Source: Candidatus Hydrogenedentota bacterium (GTDB taxonomy: Bacteria > UBA8481 > J006). Taken from it: a stretch of 64,000 nucleotides of DNA. Below, in pieces: positions 35,265 to 44,689 of the stretch. The stretch's first letter is position 1. Each line of letters starts with the position of its first letter. The notes below the pieces were generated by a model. The model did no database searches. It worked only from the letters and a program-made list of their open reading frames with translations, and was not told where the DNA came from. Both the position numbers and the translations under genes were made by a program. The stretch lies in NCBI GenBank assembly GCA_003697085.1, contig RFFU01000040.1, positions 48,271 to 112,270 of the forward strand, given 5' to 3'.

Positions 35265-36452
35265 ATGGGCGTTCTCGACGGCATCAAGGTATTGGACCTC
35301 TCGCGCATTCTCGCCGGTCCCTACGGCACCCAGATACTGGCCGACCACGGCGCGGACGTTTGGAAGATCGAGATACCGAAAAAAGGAGACGACACTCGGC
35401 ATTTCGGCCCCCCCTTTCTCAACGGCGAATCGGCCTACTTTCTTTCGGTCAATCGGAACAAGCGAAGTATTACCGTGAACCTCAAGACGGAGCGCGGGGT
35501 TGAGATCGTCCGCCGCTTGGCGGCCAAGGCCGACGTGGTCATCGAGAATTTCCGTCCCGGCGCGCTTGTAAAATACGGCCTCGACGGTCCTACGCTCCTC
35601 CGCGATCATCCGCGCTTAATCTATTGTTCGATCTCCGGTTTCGGTCAAACCGGTCCCTGGGCCGAACGGCCGGGATACGACTTGGCCATTCAAGGTATGG
35701 GAGGTTTGATGTCCCTGACCGGTGAACCCGACGGGCCGCCGATGAAAGTCGGAACCTCGATCGCCGATATTCTCAGCGGCATCTATGCCGCTCAGGGGAT
35801 TCTTCTGGCTCTCTACCACCGCGAGAGAACCGGACGCGGTCAACTCGTGGACGTCTCGATGCTCGACGGCCAGGTCTCGCTTCTCACCTACCAGGCCGGA
35901 ATATACTTCGCGGAAGGCGTCTCCCCGACCCGGAAGGGCAACCAGCACCCGACGATCTGTCCCTACGAGACCTTTCGCGCCGCCGACGGTTACTTCAATC
36001 TCGCCGTCGGTAACGATAAACTCTGGTCGATCTTCTGCGGCGTCATTCACCGGCGGGATTTGGAAGAGGACGAACGGTTTCGAACGAATCCCGACCGAGT
36101 GCGAAACCGCGACCTCCTCTTTCCGATTCTTCAAGAGATTTTCTCACGTGAACCCGTGGCCTTCTGGTTGGAAGAACTGGAAAAGGTGGGGATTCCAGCC
36201 GGACCGATCTTCAGCGTCGGCGAGGTTCTGGAGTTGGAGCAGACGCGGGCGCGCGAGATGGTTGTTGAGGCGGAGCATCCGCGCGCCGGGCGCATCCGTA
36301 TGACGGGAATTCCGATCAAGTTGAGCGAGGAGCCGGGGGAGGTCAAGTCGGCGCCGCCGCTTCTGGGAGAGCATACGGAGGAGATCCTGCGCGAAGTTCT
36401 TGAGATGGACGACGACACGATTCGGAGACTGAAAAACGACGGCGTCATCTGA
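35265..36452 (+). CDS. CaiB/BaiF class III CoA-transferase
   Basis: The 395-residue protein starts at ATG 35265 behind AAGGAG. Family hallmarks are the N-terminal GIKVLDLSRILAGPY, the CoA-contacting region VVIENFRPGAL, and Asp168 in VGTSIADILSG, aligned with the catalytic aspartate that forms the anhydride intermediate in formyl-CoA transferase. The C-terminal GRIRMTGIPIKLSE is also typical. It interconverts an acyl-CoA and a free carboxylate (oxalate, carnitine, aromatic acids and others in the family); the substrate cannot be told from sequence or neighbours. The DinG-like helicase frame begins around its stop. Confidence 0.93.
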   Translation: MGVLDGIKVLDLSRILAGPYGTQILADHGADVWKIEIPKKGDDTRHFGPPFLNGESAYFLSVNRNKRSITVNLKTERGVEIVRRLAAKADVVIENFRPGALVKYGLDGPTLLRDHPRLIYCSISGFGQTGPWAERPGYDLAIQGMGGLMSLTGEPDGPPMKVGTSIADILSGIYAAQGILLALYHRERTGRGQLVDVSMLDGQVSLLTYQAGIYFAEGVSPTRKGNQHPTICPYETFRAADGYFNLAVGNDKLWSIFCGVIHRRDLEEDERFRTNPDRVRNRDLLFPILQEIFSREPVAFWLEELEKVGIPAGPIFSVGEVLELEQTRAREMVVEAEHPRAGRIRMTGIPIKLSEEPGEVKSAPPLLGEHTEEILREVLEMDDDTIRRLKNDGVI

Positions 36453-38508
36453 ATTAGAGAAGATTCTCGGCCCCGTCGGCCTTCTCTCTCGGAAACTTGC
36501 TGATTTCACCTTTCGGCCTGAACAACTCCGGTACGCCGAAGCGGTCGCCGCGCTGATCGAGCGCAACTCGGTCGGCCTCATCGAAGGCGGGACCGGAGTC
36601 GGAAAGACACTTGCCTACCTTGTTCCCCATATTCTCGCCGCCAAGAGGGAGGAGGAAAAGGTCCTGGTGGTGACGAAGACGCGCAATCTTCAGGACCAGA
36701 TTTTCTCCCGTGATCTTCCGCGGATCGCCGAGTTCTTTCAGATCAGATTTGTTCTGCTGAAGGGACGCGAGAATATGATCTGCAGCCGAAGACTGGAGGA
36801 GGCTGCCTTGGAGGATACTCTTCTCTCCCGCGAACCGTATTTCCGGGCTCTGAAGTATCTCAAACATTTCAATGAGAAACATCAAACGGGTGACATCGAG
36901 GAGGCGCTGCGCTTTCTGCGGCGTTACGGCAACGACGGCCGCCGCGCTCTCGAGGATGTCCGCGCCACGGACGATACCTGCACGCCGGACCATCGTTACC
37001 AGTGCCGTCATTACCAGACGATTGCCGCGGCGAGGCGGGCCGATGTCATCGTCGCGAATCACCATCTGGCTTTGTTGTGGCCCGACTATTATCCCGAGGT
37101 CTCCCGGATTGTGATCGACGAGGCGCATTCCTTCGAGGATGCGGCGACGGATGTGCTCGGTCTGAGTTTCTCCCCCTTTTTCGTCACGAAGCGCCTGCGC
37201 CGTCTCTGGAATCCACGGAGAAGAAGGCTCTCTCTTCTGGGAAGGGTACCGGACGGGATGTTCCGAAACGACGAGGGGGTTGCGGAGATTCTCGATGCGG
37301 TTGAATCGGTCCGGCGGGCGGTCGATGAATGGCGCGCGCAAGCGGAATCTTTCGCGGGAGCCTTCGGGGGAGGCCGGGTGTGGATTCGAGAAGAAATCCT
37401 TTCTTCCCAAAATTACGACGCCCTTCGAGAAGAAAGCCTATCGCTTGCCGACCGCCTCGGGACACTCACGCGCCTTCTTCGCCGAACCGCTCGCGAATGG
37501 AGGACGCTTCCCCGATTGGAGGACATCGCCGAGCGGATGGGACGAACCGCGGACGGCTTCGAGGCTTTGGAAACGGAGATCGAGGCGCTTTTCAAAACGG
37601 ATCCCTCGGAGGAAACGGTGTTCTGGTACGAAAGCGGTTCGCGATCCCCTACCTTCCACCGCTCGCCCTTGCATCCCGGACGCCTGCTCCGCGATAACTT
37701 TTATCCGCGGTTCAAGAGCGTTCTCTTCACCTCGGCAACGCTTCAGACGGGCGGGAATTTTGATTATCTCCTCAAGCGCTTGGGGCTTGCCGGCGAAGAA
37801 CCTTATTTGTCCGAGGGGGAAGCGGCCCCGTTTCCGAGAGTTGCTCTGGCCGTGAGTGAACCCGTGGCGGTCGGCCATCCCTTCCGTTACGAAGAAGCGG
37901 CGTTGATCGGTATCTATTCCGACAACGAGGGAGCACGCGATCCCGTCAATCTCGCCGAACGAATCGATCGACTCGCAACGATAAGAAAGGGACGGCTTTT
38001 GGCTCTTTTTACGAACAAGGAGCGGATGTTAGAGACCGCTGAAATTCTCGATGAACTCTCCGGTGGGCGCTACCGCGTTCTTTCGCAATACCGGGACGGA
38101 GGGCGCCATTTTCTCGCGAGGAAACTCCGTCACGATCCAGGCATCGTTCTTCTCGGAAGCCGATCCTTTTGGGAGGGAATCGATATCCCGGGGGAAGCGC
38201 TCGAGATCGTGGTGTTGGAGAAGATCCCGTTCCGGGCTCCCGGCGATCCGCTCTACGACGCGCGATGTGAAGCGTTGGGAGACCGCTGGTTTCGAGAGTA
38301 CGCGCTGCCCGAGGCGCTTTTGACTCTCCGGCAGGGATTCGGGCGGTTGATTCGGACGGAACGAGATCGCGGTGCGGTGGCCCTGCTCGATCCCGGAAAG
38401 CGCTCCTACCTGGCCGCGATCCGAGCCTCGCTGCCTCCTTGCCGAACAATCATCGGCTCGGAAGAAGAGATCCTCGAAGCGATGAGGCTGTTCTTCCACG
38501 GCGTGTGA
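36433..38508 (+). CDS. DinG/XPD-family superfamily 2 helicase without a canonical start codon
   Basis: The conserved frame runs back past the first in-frame ATG/GTG region to a stop at 36430. It includes EKILGPVGLLSRKLADF, RPEQLRYAEAV and Walker A EGGTGVGKT (about 36573-36599), all essential parts of DinG-type helicases, yet no ATG, GTG or TTG lies in frame upstream of them. ATT 36463 or a sequencing indel near the CoA-transferase stop are the likely explanations, so the left boundary given is the limit of the open frame. The DEAH box is VIDEAHSFED and the C-terminal motif ALLDPGKRSY. Three Cys (NMICS, DTCTPD, YQCRH) sit where DinG/XPD proteins bind a 4Fe-4S cluster; a fourth is not evident. 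The role is probably 5'-3' DNA unwinding in repair. Confidence 0.87.
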   Translation, partial: KTTASSELEKILGPVGLLSRKLADFTFRPEQLRYAEAVAALIERNSVGLIEGGTGVGKTLAYLVPHILAAKREEEKVLVVTKTRNLQDQIFSRDLPRIAEFFQIRFVLLKGRENMICSRRLEEAALEDTLLSREPYFRALKYLKHFNEKHQTGDIEEALRFLRRYGNDGRRALEDVRATDDTCTPDHRYQCRHYQTIAAARRADVIVANHHLALLWPDYYPEVSRIVIDEAHSFEDAATDVLGLSFSPFFVTKRLRRLWNPRRRRLSLLGRVPDGMFRNDEGVAEILDAVESVRRAVDEWRAQAESFAGAFGGGRVWIREEILSSQNYDALREESLSLADRLGTLTRLLRRTAREWRTLPRLEDIAERMGRTADGFEALETEIEALFKTDPSEETVFWYESGSRSPTFHRSPLHPGRLLRDNFYPRFKSVLFTSATLQTGGNFDYLLKRLGLAGEEPYLSEGEAAPFPRVALAVSEPVAVGHPFRYEEAALIGIYSDNEGARDPVNLAERIDRLATIRKGRLLALFTNKERMLETAEILDELSGGRYRVLSQYRDGGRHFLARKLRHDPGIVLLGSRSFWEGIDIPGEALEIVVLEKIPFRAPGDPLYDARCEALGDRWFREYALPEALLTLRQGFGRLIRTERDRGAVALLDPGKRSYLAAIRASLPPCRTIIGSEEEILEAMRLFFHGV

Positions 38509-38653
38509 CGAGAAATTGAAGAAATGCCCGTAAAGAGAAGGCAAAAGGGAACTCCGCCCACATTGAAGCGCGGGTATCTTTGTCCGCGGAACGCCCCCCC
38601 TCACTTTTCGATTCTTCTGACGGAGAGGCAGGTGTTGGAGGCAGGGCGGGAGC

Positions 38654-38671
38654 GCAGGTTCTCCAACCTGC
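38654..38671. repeat. REP-like hairpin GCAGGTTCTCCAACCTGC
   Basis: An 18-nt perfect palindrome with a 4-nt loop, identical to 20850-20867, again lies between convergent genes (DinG-like helicase and the exported CFI-box protein). The rest of 38509-38745 has no gene. Confidence 0.75.
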
Positions 38672-38745
38672 GAATGCACGGGCGGGCGGGGATGCCCATC
38701 CCTTCCTCGCTTCGTTTGTCGTCCTGGCCGTCCGGCTCGAAGGAA

Positions 38746-40878
38746 TCAGAGGTTTGAAAGGAAGTAGTAAAACCGCGTGGCAATCCTGCCAAACCAAGAA
38801 TCGAGCAAAAGATCGCGGAAGAGCCGGAGATTCTCCAGAACCTCGGAATTCGCCGTCGCTCTTCGAGCAAGGCAGACTTTGTCGCCGGTGGTCGTATCGC
38901 CGGAGGAAGAGGCCTGGGAGGCGGAAGCGGTGGAAGAGGAAGTAATCGTAGCGGAATCGATGTCGAGATTATTTTGGGCCGCTACGGCTGTTTTCCCGTT
39001 GACGCTGACTATCGTCGGTACACTGTTCTTGAGATTGATTCCCGACGGAGAACCGGCGGTTTTATTTGCGTTCTGAAAGGTTCCGGGAATCGTAAGGATG
39101 GGAGAAGCGCCCAGCGTAATGATCATTCTGTTCCCACCGGGAAAGGAGATCGAAGCACCGTTCCCTACGTTGTCTCCCACGACGGGAAAGACCAAATCAT
39201 CTACAGTAGCAGAGGAATTGGACGCAAGATTGGTATCGAAAAGAACGAGAATCGTATCCCCCTGTGAGACGTAGCCGTTGGTGTCATTGTCGTACCACAC
39301 CGCCGAATCCGGAAAGGGCCCGTCGCCGGTGCCCCCCGCCACCGCCGGGGAATCGACGATCGCGAGCACGTTTCCGTAGAGAATGGGCATCACGATGCTT
39401 GCGGGATTCGTCGTTACCTGTTCGTGAGCGGAGATTTCAGTCCCGGAGGGGATGTAGGCCTGGAAGGTCAACGGAGGGTTGATAATGGGAACATCGTTCT
39501 CGAAGGTATAAGTCAGCAAGAGATGTACGGCGGCGGGGTCGGTCGCCAAACCGGTCGGGGTCTGAACGGAAATATTGAGGTTCGAGAAAGTGACCTTGTC
39601 TCCGGAAAACGTGGCCGAAGCGAACGAGGAACCGTCCACGGCCGTGAGCACGCCGTTCTTGTCGATGTCCACGTAAAGTTGCGCTTTCTTGATGTGAGTG
39701 AAGGCCGTTCCGGTCCCGGAATCGAAAATATTGATTTCGTCTAAAATGATGGTATGCCCCGAATCGCTGTAAAAGATCATCTCGAGAGCCGTCGTTTCGC
39801 TTTCCGTCAGGGCATTCTGGGAATCCGACAAGAACCCGTTGTTCGTCACGAAGAGCGTGGGCTGCAGTGGCACGGTTCCCGCAACGGTCAGAACCGGGCC
39901 GCGGTACGGCGGTTTGAATCCGACGGTCTCTGCGATGAAATTCGTGACAACACTTTGGTTGAGACTGAATTGATCGCCGCCTCCCAGCCCATCTTTGTAT
40001 CCGAGCCCACTTGTCAAACCATCCCAGTCAATATCGTCAATCGACTCGAATGCCACTCGAAACGTGCGTGCCGGCTCAACCGTCGCCTTGAAATCGTATC
40101 CGATGAGAAAATCGGCGATGCCGTTCGTATCCGGAGTATTGGAATCCCAAGTGATCTTGTAACCAATATTCGAGAATGTGATTGTGGGATTGAAGCCTTC
40201 CGAAACGACGTAGTTTCCCGAAGCCAGAAGAGGATCGCCCCCATCGATCCTCCCGTTCGCATTCGAATCCCGGTAAAGTTTGACAAGGGAGATATCGAAG
40301 GTATCCGAACCGGAACCCAGACCGTGAAACTTCAATGTTTTGATTTCAATATCCTCGCCATGTGCGACCATTCGAAATTGCGCCGCTTCGACATCCGTTG
40401 CTCCCGGTTCGACGGAAGTATCCACGCCCATTAAAGGGCCGGAATCAAAGTCGAGCAGTCCTACAATCGTGATGGAATAGACGGCTCCATCACTCTGTCC
40501 ACCGCCCGGTGTATCCGCAGTTATACCGAAGAGCAAGCCTTTTACCGCGCGTGTCGGTGTACCCGAAAGAACTCCGGTTGCGGCATCGAGGGTAAGACCG
40601 TAAGACGCTAATGTTGCGGCCGAACCTCCCAGGCTCCAGTTTTCTCCACCATCCACTCCCCCGAGTGCAATCGATCCGTTTGCCCGGAACGTGAAGGCAT
40701 AGGGAACGCCTACTTGCGCGTTGTCGACATCGGTGGTTTCTATGGTAAAGGGCTGGGCCGCATGAACAGCTGTCATTATTGAAACGGAGAAGTGCGCCGC
40801 ACCGAGAACCAACAATATGACGGTGGCAATAACGTTTTCAGTAAGACGGCGCTGTGGGTTTGGTTTTTGTTCCTTCAT
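38746..40878 (-). CDS. Large exported protein with putative Ig domain and CFI-box-like C-terminal tail
   Basis: The 710-residue protein starts at ATG 40878 behind AGGAGA; ATG 40974 with a GAGGGAG site is an alternative adding 32 residues. A Sec signal peptide (NVIATVILLVLGAAHFSVSI, cleavage near VHAAQ) is followed by a putative Ig domain ending LTLDAATGVLSGTPT. Several beta-rich Ca-loop-containing domains (DSNANGRIDGGD, DIDKNGVL, DNDTNGYVSQGD) follow. After a Ser/Thr linker the last 45 residues read VCLARRATANSEV...LRLFRDLLL...GRIATRFYYFLSN. This matches the layout of CFI-box C-terminal domains (Cys, then LRxFRDxxL, then GR..xxYY), but the core is degenerate. It is probably a secreted or surface-anchored protein; its biochemical role is unknown. 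Confidence 0.78.
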   Translation of the reverse strand: MKEQKPNPQRRLTENVIATVILLVLGAAHFSVSIMTAVHAAQPFTIETTDVDNAQVGVPYAFTFRANGSIALGGVDGGENWSLGGSAATLASYGLTLDAATGVLSGTPTRAVKGLLFGITADTPGGGQSDGAVYSITIVGLLDFDSGPLMGVDTSVEPGATDVEAAQFRMVAHGEDIEIKTLKFHGLGSGSDTFDISLVKLYRDSNANGRIDGGDPLLASGNYVVSEGFNPTITFSNIGYKITWDSNTPDTNGIADFLIGYDFKATVEPARTFRVAFESIDDIDWDGLTSGLGYKDGLGGGDQFSLNQSVVTNFIAETVGFKPPYRGPVLTVAGTVPLQPTLFVTNNGFLSDSQNALTESETTALEMIFYSDSGHTIILDEINIFDSGTGTAFTHIKKAQLYVDIDKNGVLTAVDGSSFASATFSGDKVTFSNLNISVQTPTGLATDPAAVHLLLTYTFENDVPIINPPLTFQAYIPSGTEISAHEQVTTNPASIVMPILYGNVLAIVDSPAVAGGTGDGPFPDSAVWYDNDTNGYVSQGDTILVLFDTNLASNSSATVDDLVFPVVGDNVGNGASISFPGGNRMIITLGASPILTIPGTFQNANKTAGSPSGINLKNSVPTIVSVNGKTAVAAQNNLDIDSATITSSSTASASQASSSGDTTTGDKVCLARRATANSEVLENLRLFRDLLLDSWFGRIATRFYYFLSNL

Positions 40879-40974
40879 CTGCTCTCCTTGGGCACTCATC
40901 CCGCATTGCTCCAACCACTCGTCGGTTGAAATCTTGTGGAAAAGCCGGCGGATACCGACACCTCGCCGTTTCAT

Positions 40975-41529
40975 TTATCGACTCCCTCACCCTATTTTAT
41001 GACCAACTTTCACCGGAAATCTAGTCTGTTTCGTTGGATTGGGCAAGTTTGAACTGTTTTGTACAAAAAATTAATCTAAACGCCGGGAGCGATGATCGGA
41101 GCCTCCGAGTCGCCTTTTCCGTCCCCCATCCTTACTGCTTCCGGGGCCCCGCCTGGGAGCGGTGTTCTGCGCTGTATGCGGTGGCGCCGGGAAATCGGCT
41201 CTTCGGGCCGGGGGCGCCGGAAGGAAAGGTCAGAGTTGACTTTCAACGGAGGATTTCTCTTTTGGCCTTGTTCCCCGAAGGTTTTCTCGCCACAAGAGTT
41301 CACAGAGAGCGACAGGCAAGGAAGGAGGAGGGAGGCCACTGTTTCTCAAACAAGGTTTTTCACCCATCAAGTGAAAACAAGGGTGAACTTCCGATCTGCT
41401 CCGTGTTCGAGTCAAATCCCGTCTAATTTCTGCTTTTTCTTTATTCCTTCTCTGTTTTTCTTCTCTATTAATCTCTCGTGTACTCTCGTGGTGAAATCTT
41501 CTTCCGGGATTCAGATTTAGGATAAGAGA
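40975..41529. other. Intergenic region without a gene
   Basis: About 555 nt between the divergent exported-protein gene and tRNA-Gly show no convincing coding region. Near 41280-41500 the sequence has low-complexity repeats (CTCTCGTG, CACGAGAG-like words) similar in style to the 34565-34700 tract. A GGGGCCCCGCC run lies near 41140. Open frames here lack ribosome-binding sites and have atypical composition. Confidence 0.5.
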
Positions 41530-41559
41530 TTGACAAATCTCGGGAGAAGGGAACATAAT
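41530..41559 (+). promoter_or_regulatory. Sigma70-like promoter TTGACA-18-CATAAT for tRNA-Gly
   Basis: TTGACA (41530-41535) and CATAAT (41554-41559) are 18 nt apart, placing initiation near 41566, about 26 nt upstream of tRNA-Gly. Confidence 0.7.
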
Positions 41560-41591
41560 TGCGTAGAGAATTTGAGACTTGCGAACGAGAT

Positions 41592-41664
41592 GCGGGCGTA
41601 GCTCAGTCGGTAGAGCATCAGCTTCCCAAGCTGAGGGTCGCGAGTTCGAGCCTCGTCGCCCGCT
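41592..41664 (+). tRNA. tRNA-Gly(CCC)
   Basis: A full cloverleaf is visible: acceptor GCGGGCG/CGCCCGC with discriminator T (usual for tRNA-Gly), anticodon stem TCAGC/GCTGA around loop TTCCCAA (anticodon CCC), and T-arm GCGAG-TTCGAGC-CTCGT. CCA is not encoded. A GCCGGAGCCGGC hairpin follows at about 41673. Confidence 0.96.
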
Positions 41665-41893
41665 CGTTTCTGGCCGGAGCCGGCACGAGAGTCGCGCAAA
41701 GGCTGGGAATCCCCAAGAGCGCCGCACCACAACCAAGGGTAATCCGCAATCCGCGCCGCACGAGGCGCGGCAATGACCGAGGTTTTCCTAACGGGTTCTA
41801 AGTAAGTTTTTTTACACGGTCCCCGTGGTGACAAAAACAACAGTTTCCTTTAAACTTGCCCCGGGAGGAAGATTCGATATTGTGGCGCGTATT

Positions 41894-42235
41894 ATGAGAT
41901 GTCGGAGGCGCTTTCCGCGCATCGAAAGGTCCGTGGTTACCTATTATCGAAAGTTGGGGAACCCGGCTCTCGAATTGGCCGGATTGTCCCGCAATCTTTC
42001 TCGTGGTGGAATTTTGTTGTCGTTGGAGGATTCCTTCGATATTGGAGATGTCTTATCGCTGGAGATGGTTCTTTTCGAGGGGCGGACGCCCGTGAACGCG
42101 ATCGGGCGCGTCGTGCGCAAGGAAGACGGCAGCGTGGCACTGGAATTCCTCGAAGTGGACGGGGATGGAGATGCCCAATTGAAGGAATATATCGAAGCCA
42201 GGAGAAAAAAGGAACCGGAGGAAGGCGCGCGATGA
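41894..42235 (+). CDS. Stand-alone PilZ domain protein
   Basis: The 113-residue protein starts at ATG 41894 (MRCRRRFPRIERSV); GTG 41825 would add 23 residues. The PilZ N-terminal Arg motif is RRRFPRIER, and the second motif NLSRGGILLSLED corresponds to D/NxSxxG, so both c-di-GMP-contacting elements are intact, unlike the PilZ protein at 19195. The core ends with GSVALEFLEV. A basic-acidic tail (EARRKKEPEEGAR) follows. Its stop overlaps the HDOD gene start (ATGA), indicating co-expression and possibly physical partnership. Confidence 0.82.
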   Translation: MRCRRRFPRIERSVVTYYRKLGNPALELAGLSRNLSRGGILLSLEDSFDIGDVLSLEMVLFEGRTPVNAIGRVVRKEDGSVALEFLEVDGDGDAQLKEYIEARRKKEPEEGAR

Positions 42236-43110
42236 TGGAGCGCTTTGAGGTTCGGGATTTTCTCAAAAATGTTGAGAAACTTCCGACGCTTCCGGGGATC
42301 GCGATGCGGATCATCGAGATGGCGAACAATCCCAAGTCCGCTGCGGATGATCTCTCGCGAATCATCGTCAGCGATCAGTCTCTCTCCGCCAAGGTTTTGC
42401 GTCTTGTTAATTCGGCGTATTATGGGATTCGGAACCGCGTCAGTTCCGTCAAACAGGCCACTGTGATACTCGGCTTCAATACGATCAAGTCGCTGGCGCT
42501 TTCGACGGCCATTATGGATAAATTCGCGACAACGGGTGTTGTGGAGGGCTTTTCGCGCGGGGAATTCTGGAAACATAGTCTAGGCGTAGCAATCACCAAC
42601 CGGATTCTGGCTCGGAAAACAGGTATGAGGAAGGACGAGGAAGAGACCTTTTTTATGGCGGGATTACTGCACGACATCGGAAAGGTCATTTTGGATCAGT
42701 ATTTTCACGAAGAGTTCGTCCGGGTCTTACAGCATTTGAACACATACGGAGGGTCGTTTCATTCGGCGGAGAAGGAAGTCAACGGGCTCACGCATGCGGA
42801 GATTGGAGGGTTGCTCGCCAGCCAGTGGCAGTTACCGGAGGAGTTGATTGCAGCGATCCGCTTCCACCACGCGCCGCAGAACCGGACTGAGCACGTTAAG
42901 TACATCGCGGCGACCCATTTCGCCGATATCCTCGTCAAAACGAAGGGATTCGGCAGCGGCGGCGATCAGGATTTGTCGGGGCTGGACGAGTCGGTGGTCG
43001 GGACGCTGGGAATCAGCGAAGCGGATGTCGCCGTGATCGTGGGGGTCGAGATGGATCGCGAATATCAGAACGCGTCCGAATTCCTTCGCCTTATGGAAAT
43101 CGAATCCTAG
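42232..43110 (+). CDS. HDOD domain signalling protein
   Basis: The 292-residue protein starts at ATG 42232 within ATGA overlapping the PilZ gene, with GGAGG upstream; ATG 42235 is equally possible. The family signature LPTLPGIAMRIIEMANNPKS near the N-terminus, LVNSAYYGIRNRVSSVKQAT, and the HD-like GLLHDIGKVILDQYF in the middle define an HDOD domain. HDOD proteins are usually catalytically silent relatives of HD phosphohydrolases that act in signalling, virulence and motility pathways. The coupling to a PilZ protein suggests c-di-GMP input. A transglutaminase gene follows 4 nt later. Confidence 0.92.
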   Translation: MMERFEVRDFLKNVEKLPTLPGIAMRIIEMANNPKSAADDLSRIIVSDQSLSAKVLRLVNSAYYGIRNRVSSVKQATVILGFNTIKSLALSTAIMDKFATTGVVEGFSRGEFWKHSLGVAITNRILARKTGMRKDEEETFFMAGLLHDIGKVILDQYFHEEFVRVLQHLNTYGGSFHSAEKEVNGLTHAEIGGLLASQWQLPEELIAAIRFHHAPQNRTEHVKYIAATHFADILVKTKGFGSGGDQDLSGLDESVVGTLGISEADVAVIVGVEMDREYQNASEFLRLMEIES

Positions 43111-43114
43111 GGGA

Positions 43115-44656
43115 ATGCCTTCCCGACGGCTGGCTGTCATCGTCGGTTCCACCGGCGTTCTTCTTTTGGCGGGAACCGTGCGGCTTGCCGTCAGCAGTAT
43201 CTCCCGTGGGGAAAGAGTGGAGGCTCATTTTCCGATGTCGGCGCCGGTCCGATCCGCGACGAAGAATGATCCTCCGAATCCCCTCCCTCTCAATGCTCTG
43301 GAACCGAGAACGTCATGGATGGGGCTTTATATCCAGAAAAAGAAGGTCGGTTGGGGACGTTTCGCCTTGAAGCGTCTCACCGCCTCCGGCGGTTCGGAGC
43401 GGTATCGGATGGAGCAGTTTACCTATATGAATGTTGCGACGATGGGAGTAAGTCAGGAATCACGGATCAATTTTACACTCGACTTTACCTCCGATCTTCA
43501 GCCGCTCTCCTACACCTTCAGTCTCGAAGCGCCCGGGTTCTGGACGAAGTCGAAGGGTGAGGTCCACGAGGGAGTTCTCAAGACGAGAATTTCGGCTCCC
43601 GGAGGAGACCGGGAATACGAGTTTTCCATCGACAGCGGCGTGGACCTCTTCGGGCTTTCCGAGTTGCGAGAGGCGATCGACGGGTACGAAGTCGGAAAGA
43701 AAGTCTCGGGAGAGATTTTCGAGCCGAATGTGTTCGGGGTCGTTCCCTACTCCTTCAAGGTCTTGGCGGAGGAATCGGTTCGCGTGGGCGACGCAGTCGA
43801 GACGGCCTATCGAATTCACTCCGTGATTCGCGACGTTGTGACGGAGTCGCTGGTTCTTCCCAACGGCGATATTCTCCGCTCGGAGGGGCCGATGGGGATC
43901 GTGATGGTTCGCGAACCTGAGGCGGTGGCGAAGAAGATGGATGCCGGTACGGATCTCACCGATCTCGTCTTCAAATTCTCCATACCCGCCGAAACTTCGA
44001 TCCCCGACTTCGAGGATGTGCGGCGAGTGAGAATGAGCGTTACGATGGAGGGAGGGATCTTGGCGGATTCCGGGGCGAGCCAGAGGGTTTTTCTCCGGGG
44101 GGATACGCGGGCCGAGGTCGAGATGGATGTCATTCATCCGTATCGCGTGTCATTGACGGAAGAAGAAAGAGAGAAATGGACCGCCCCGACGCCGTTCCTT
44201 CAGGCGGACGATCCGCGTGTCCGGGAAAAGGCCCGTGAGATAACGAAAGGGGCCGGGTCGGATTGGGAAAAAGTAACGCGGGTGGTTCATTGGGTGTATC
44301 AGAATGTAGAGAAGGTTCCCGCGTTTACTCTGCCCTCCACCGTGGATGTTCTTGAAAGTATGCGTGGAGATTGCAACGAACATGCGGCGTTGGTGGGTGG
44401 TTTGGTTCGTTCCCTGGGAATTCCGTGCCGGACGGCGGCGGGAGTTGTCTTTTTGCAAGGCGCCTTCTTCTATCACGCCTGGAACGAGGTCTACCTCGGT
44501 GGAACGTGGAAGCCTGTGGATGCGACGTTCGATCAGATCCCCGCGAATGCCCTCCGCTTGCGGATGATTACCGGCAGTCTCGATCGCCAGGTCGGCATCG
44601 CCGCGGCCGTCGGGAGGACGAAGATCGAGGTTGAGAGCATTTCGAGAGAACCGTAG
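43115..44656 (+). CDS. Membrane-anchored transglutaminase-like protein
   Basis: The 513-residue protein has an N-terminal signal-anchor (RRLAVIVGSTGVLLLAGTVRL). A beta-rich region of about 300 residues comes next, then a C-terminal transglutaminase-like core. The papain-like triad is visible: Cys420 in RGDCNEHAAL, His454 in FYHAWNEV, Asp469 in WKPVDATFD. Bacterial enzymes of this fold act as proteases, amidases or cross-linkers of envelope peptides. It lies 4 nt after the HDOD gene and 33 nt before the acidic protein, within the putative signalling operon. Periplasmic location is inferred from the N-terminal hydrophobic segment. Confidence 0.87.
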   Translation: MPSRRLAVIVGSTGVLLLAGTVRLAVSSISRGERVEAHFPMSAPVRSATKNDPPNPLPLNALEPRTSWMGLYIQKKKVGWGRFALKRLTASGGSERYRMEQFTYMNVATMGVSQESRINFTLDFTSDLQPLSYTFSLEAPGFWTKSKGEVHEGVLKTRISAPGGDREYEFSIDSGVDLFGLSELREAIDGYEVGKKVSGEIFEPNVFGVVPYSFKVLAEESVRVGDAVETAYRIHSVIRDVVTESLVLPNGDILRSEGPMGIVMVREPEAVAKKMDAGTDLTDLVFKFSIPAETSIPDFEDVRRVRMSVTMEGGILADSGASQRVFLRGDTRAEVEMDVIHPYRVSLTEEEREKWTAPTPFLQADDPRVREKAREITKGAGSDWEKVTRVVHWVYQNVEKVPAFTLPSTVDVLESMRGDCNEHAALVGGLVRSLGIPCRTAAGVVFLQGAFFYHAWNEVYLGGTWKPVDATFDQIPANALRLRMITGSLDRQVGIAAAVGRTKIEVESISREP

Positions 44657-44689
44657 GATAGGGGGGAGTGGAAGGGAGCCGAGAGAGGA

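Noticed and set aside
38509-38745. Small ORFs between the DinG-like gene and the exported protein
   Set aside because: They translate the REP-like hairpin and adjacent low-complexity sequence, with no ribosome-binding sites.
12341-41830. Shared TTACACGGTCCC word at 12341-12352 and 41812-41823
   Set aside because: Twelve matching bases with different orientation relative to neighbouring genes; too short to claim a shared regulatory site without a genome-wide count.
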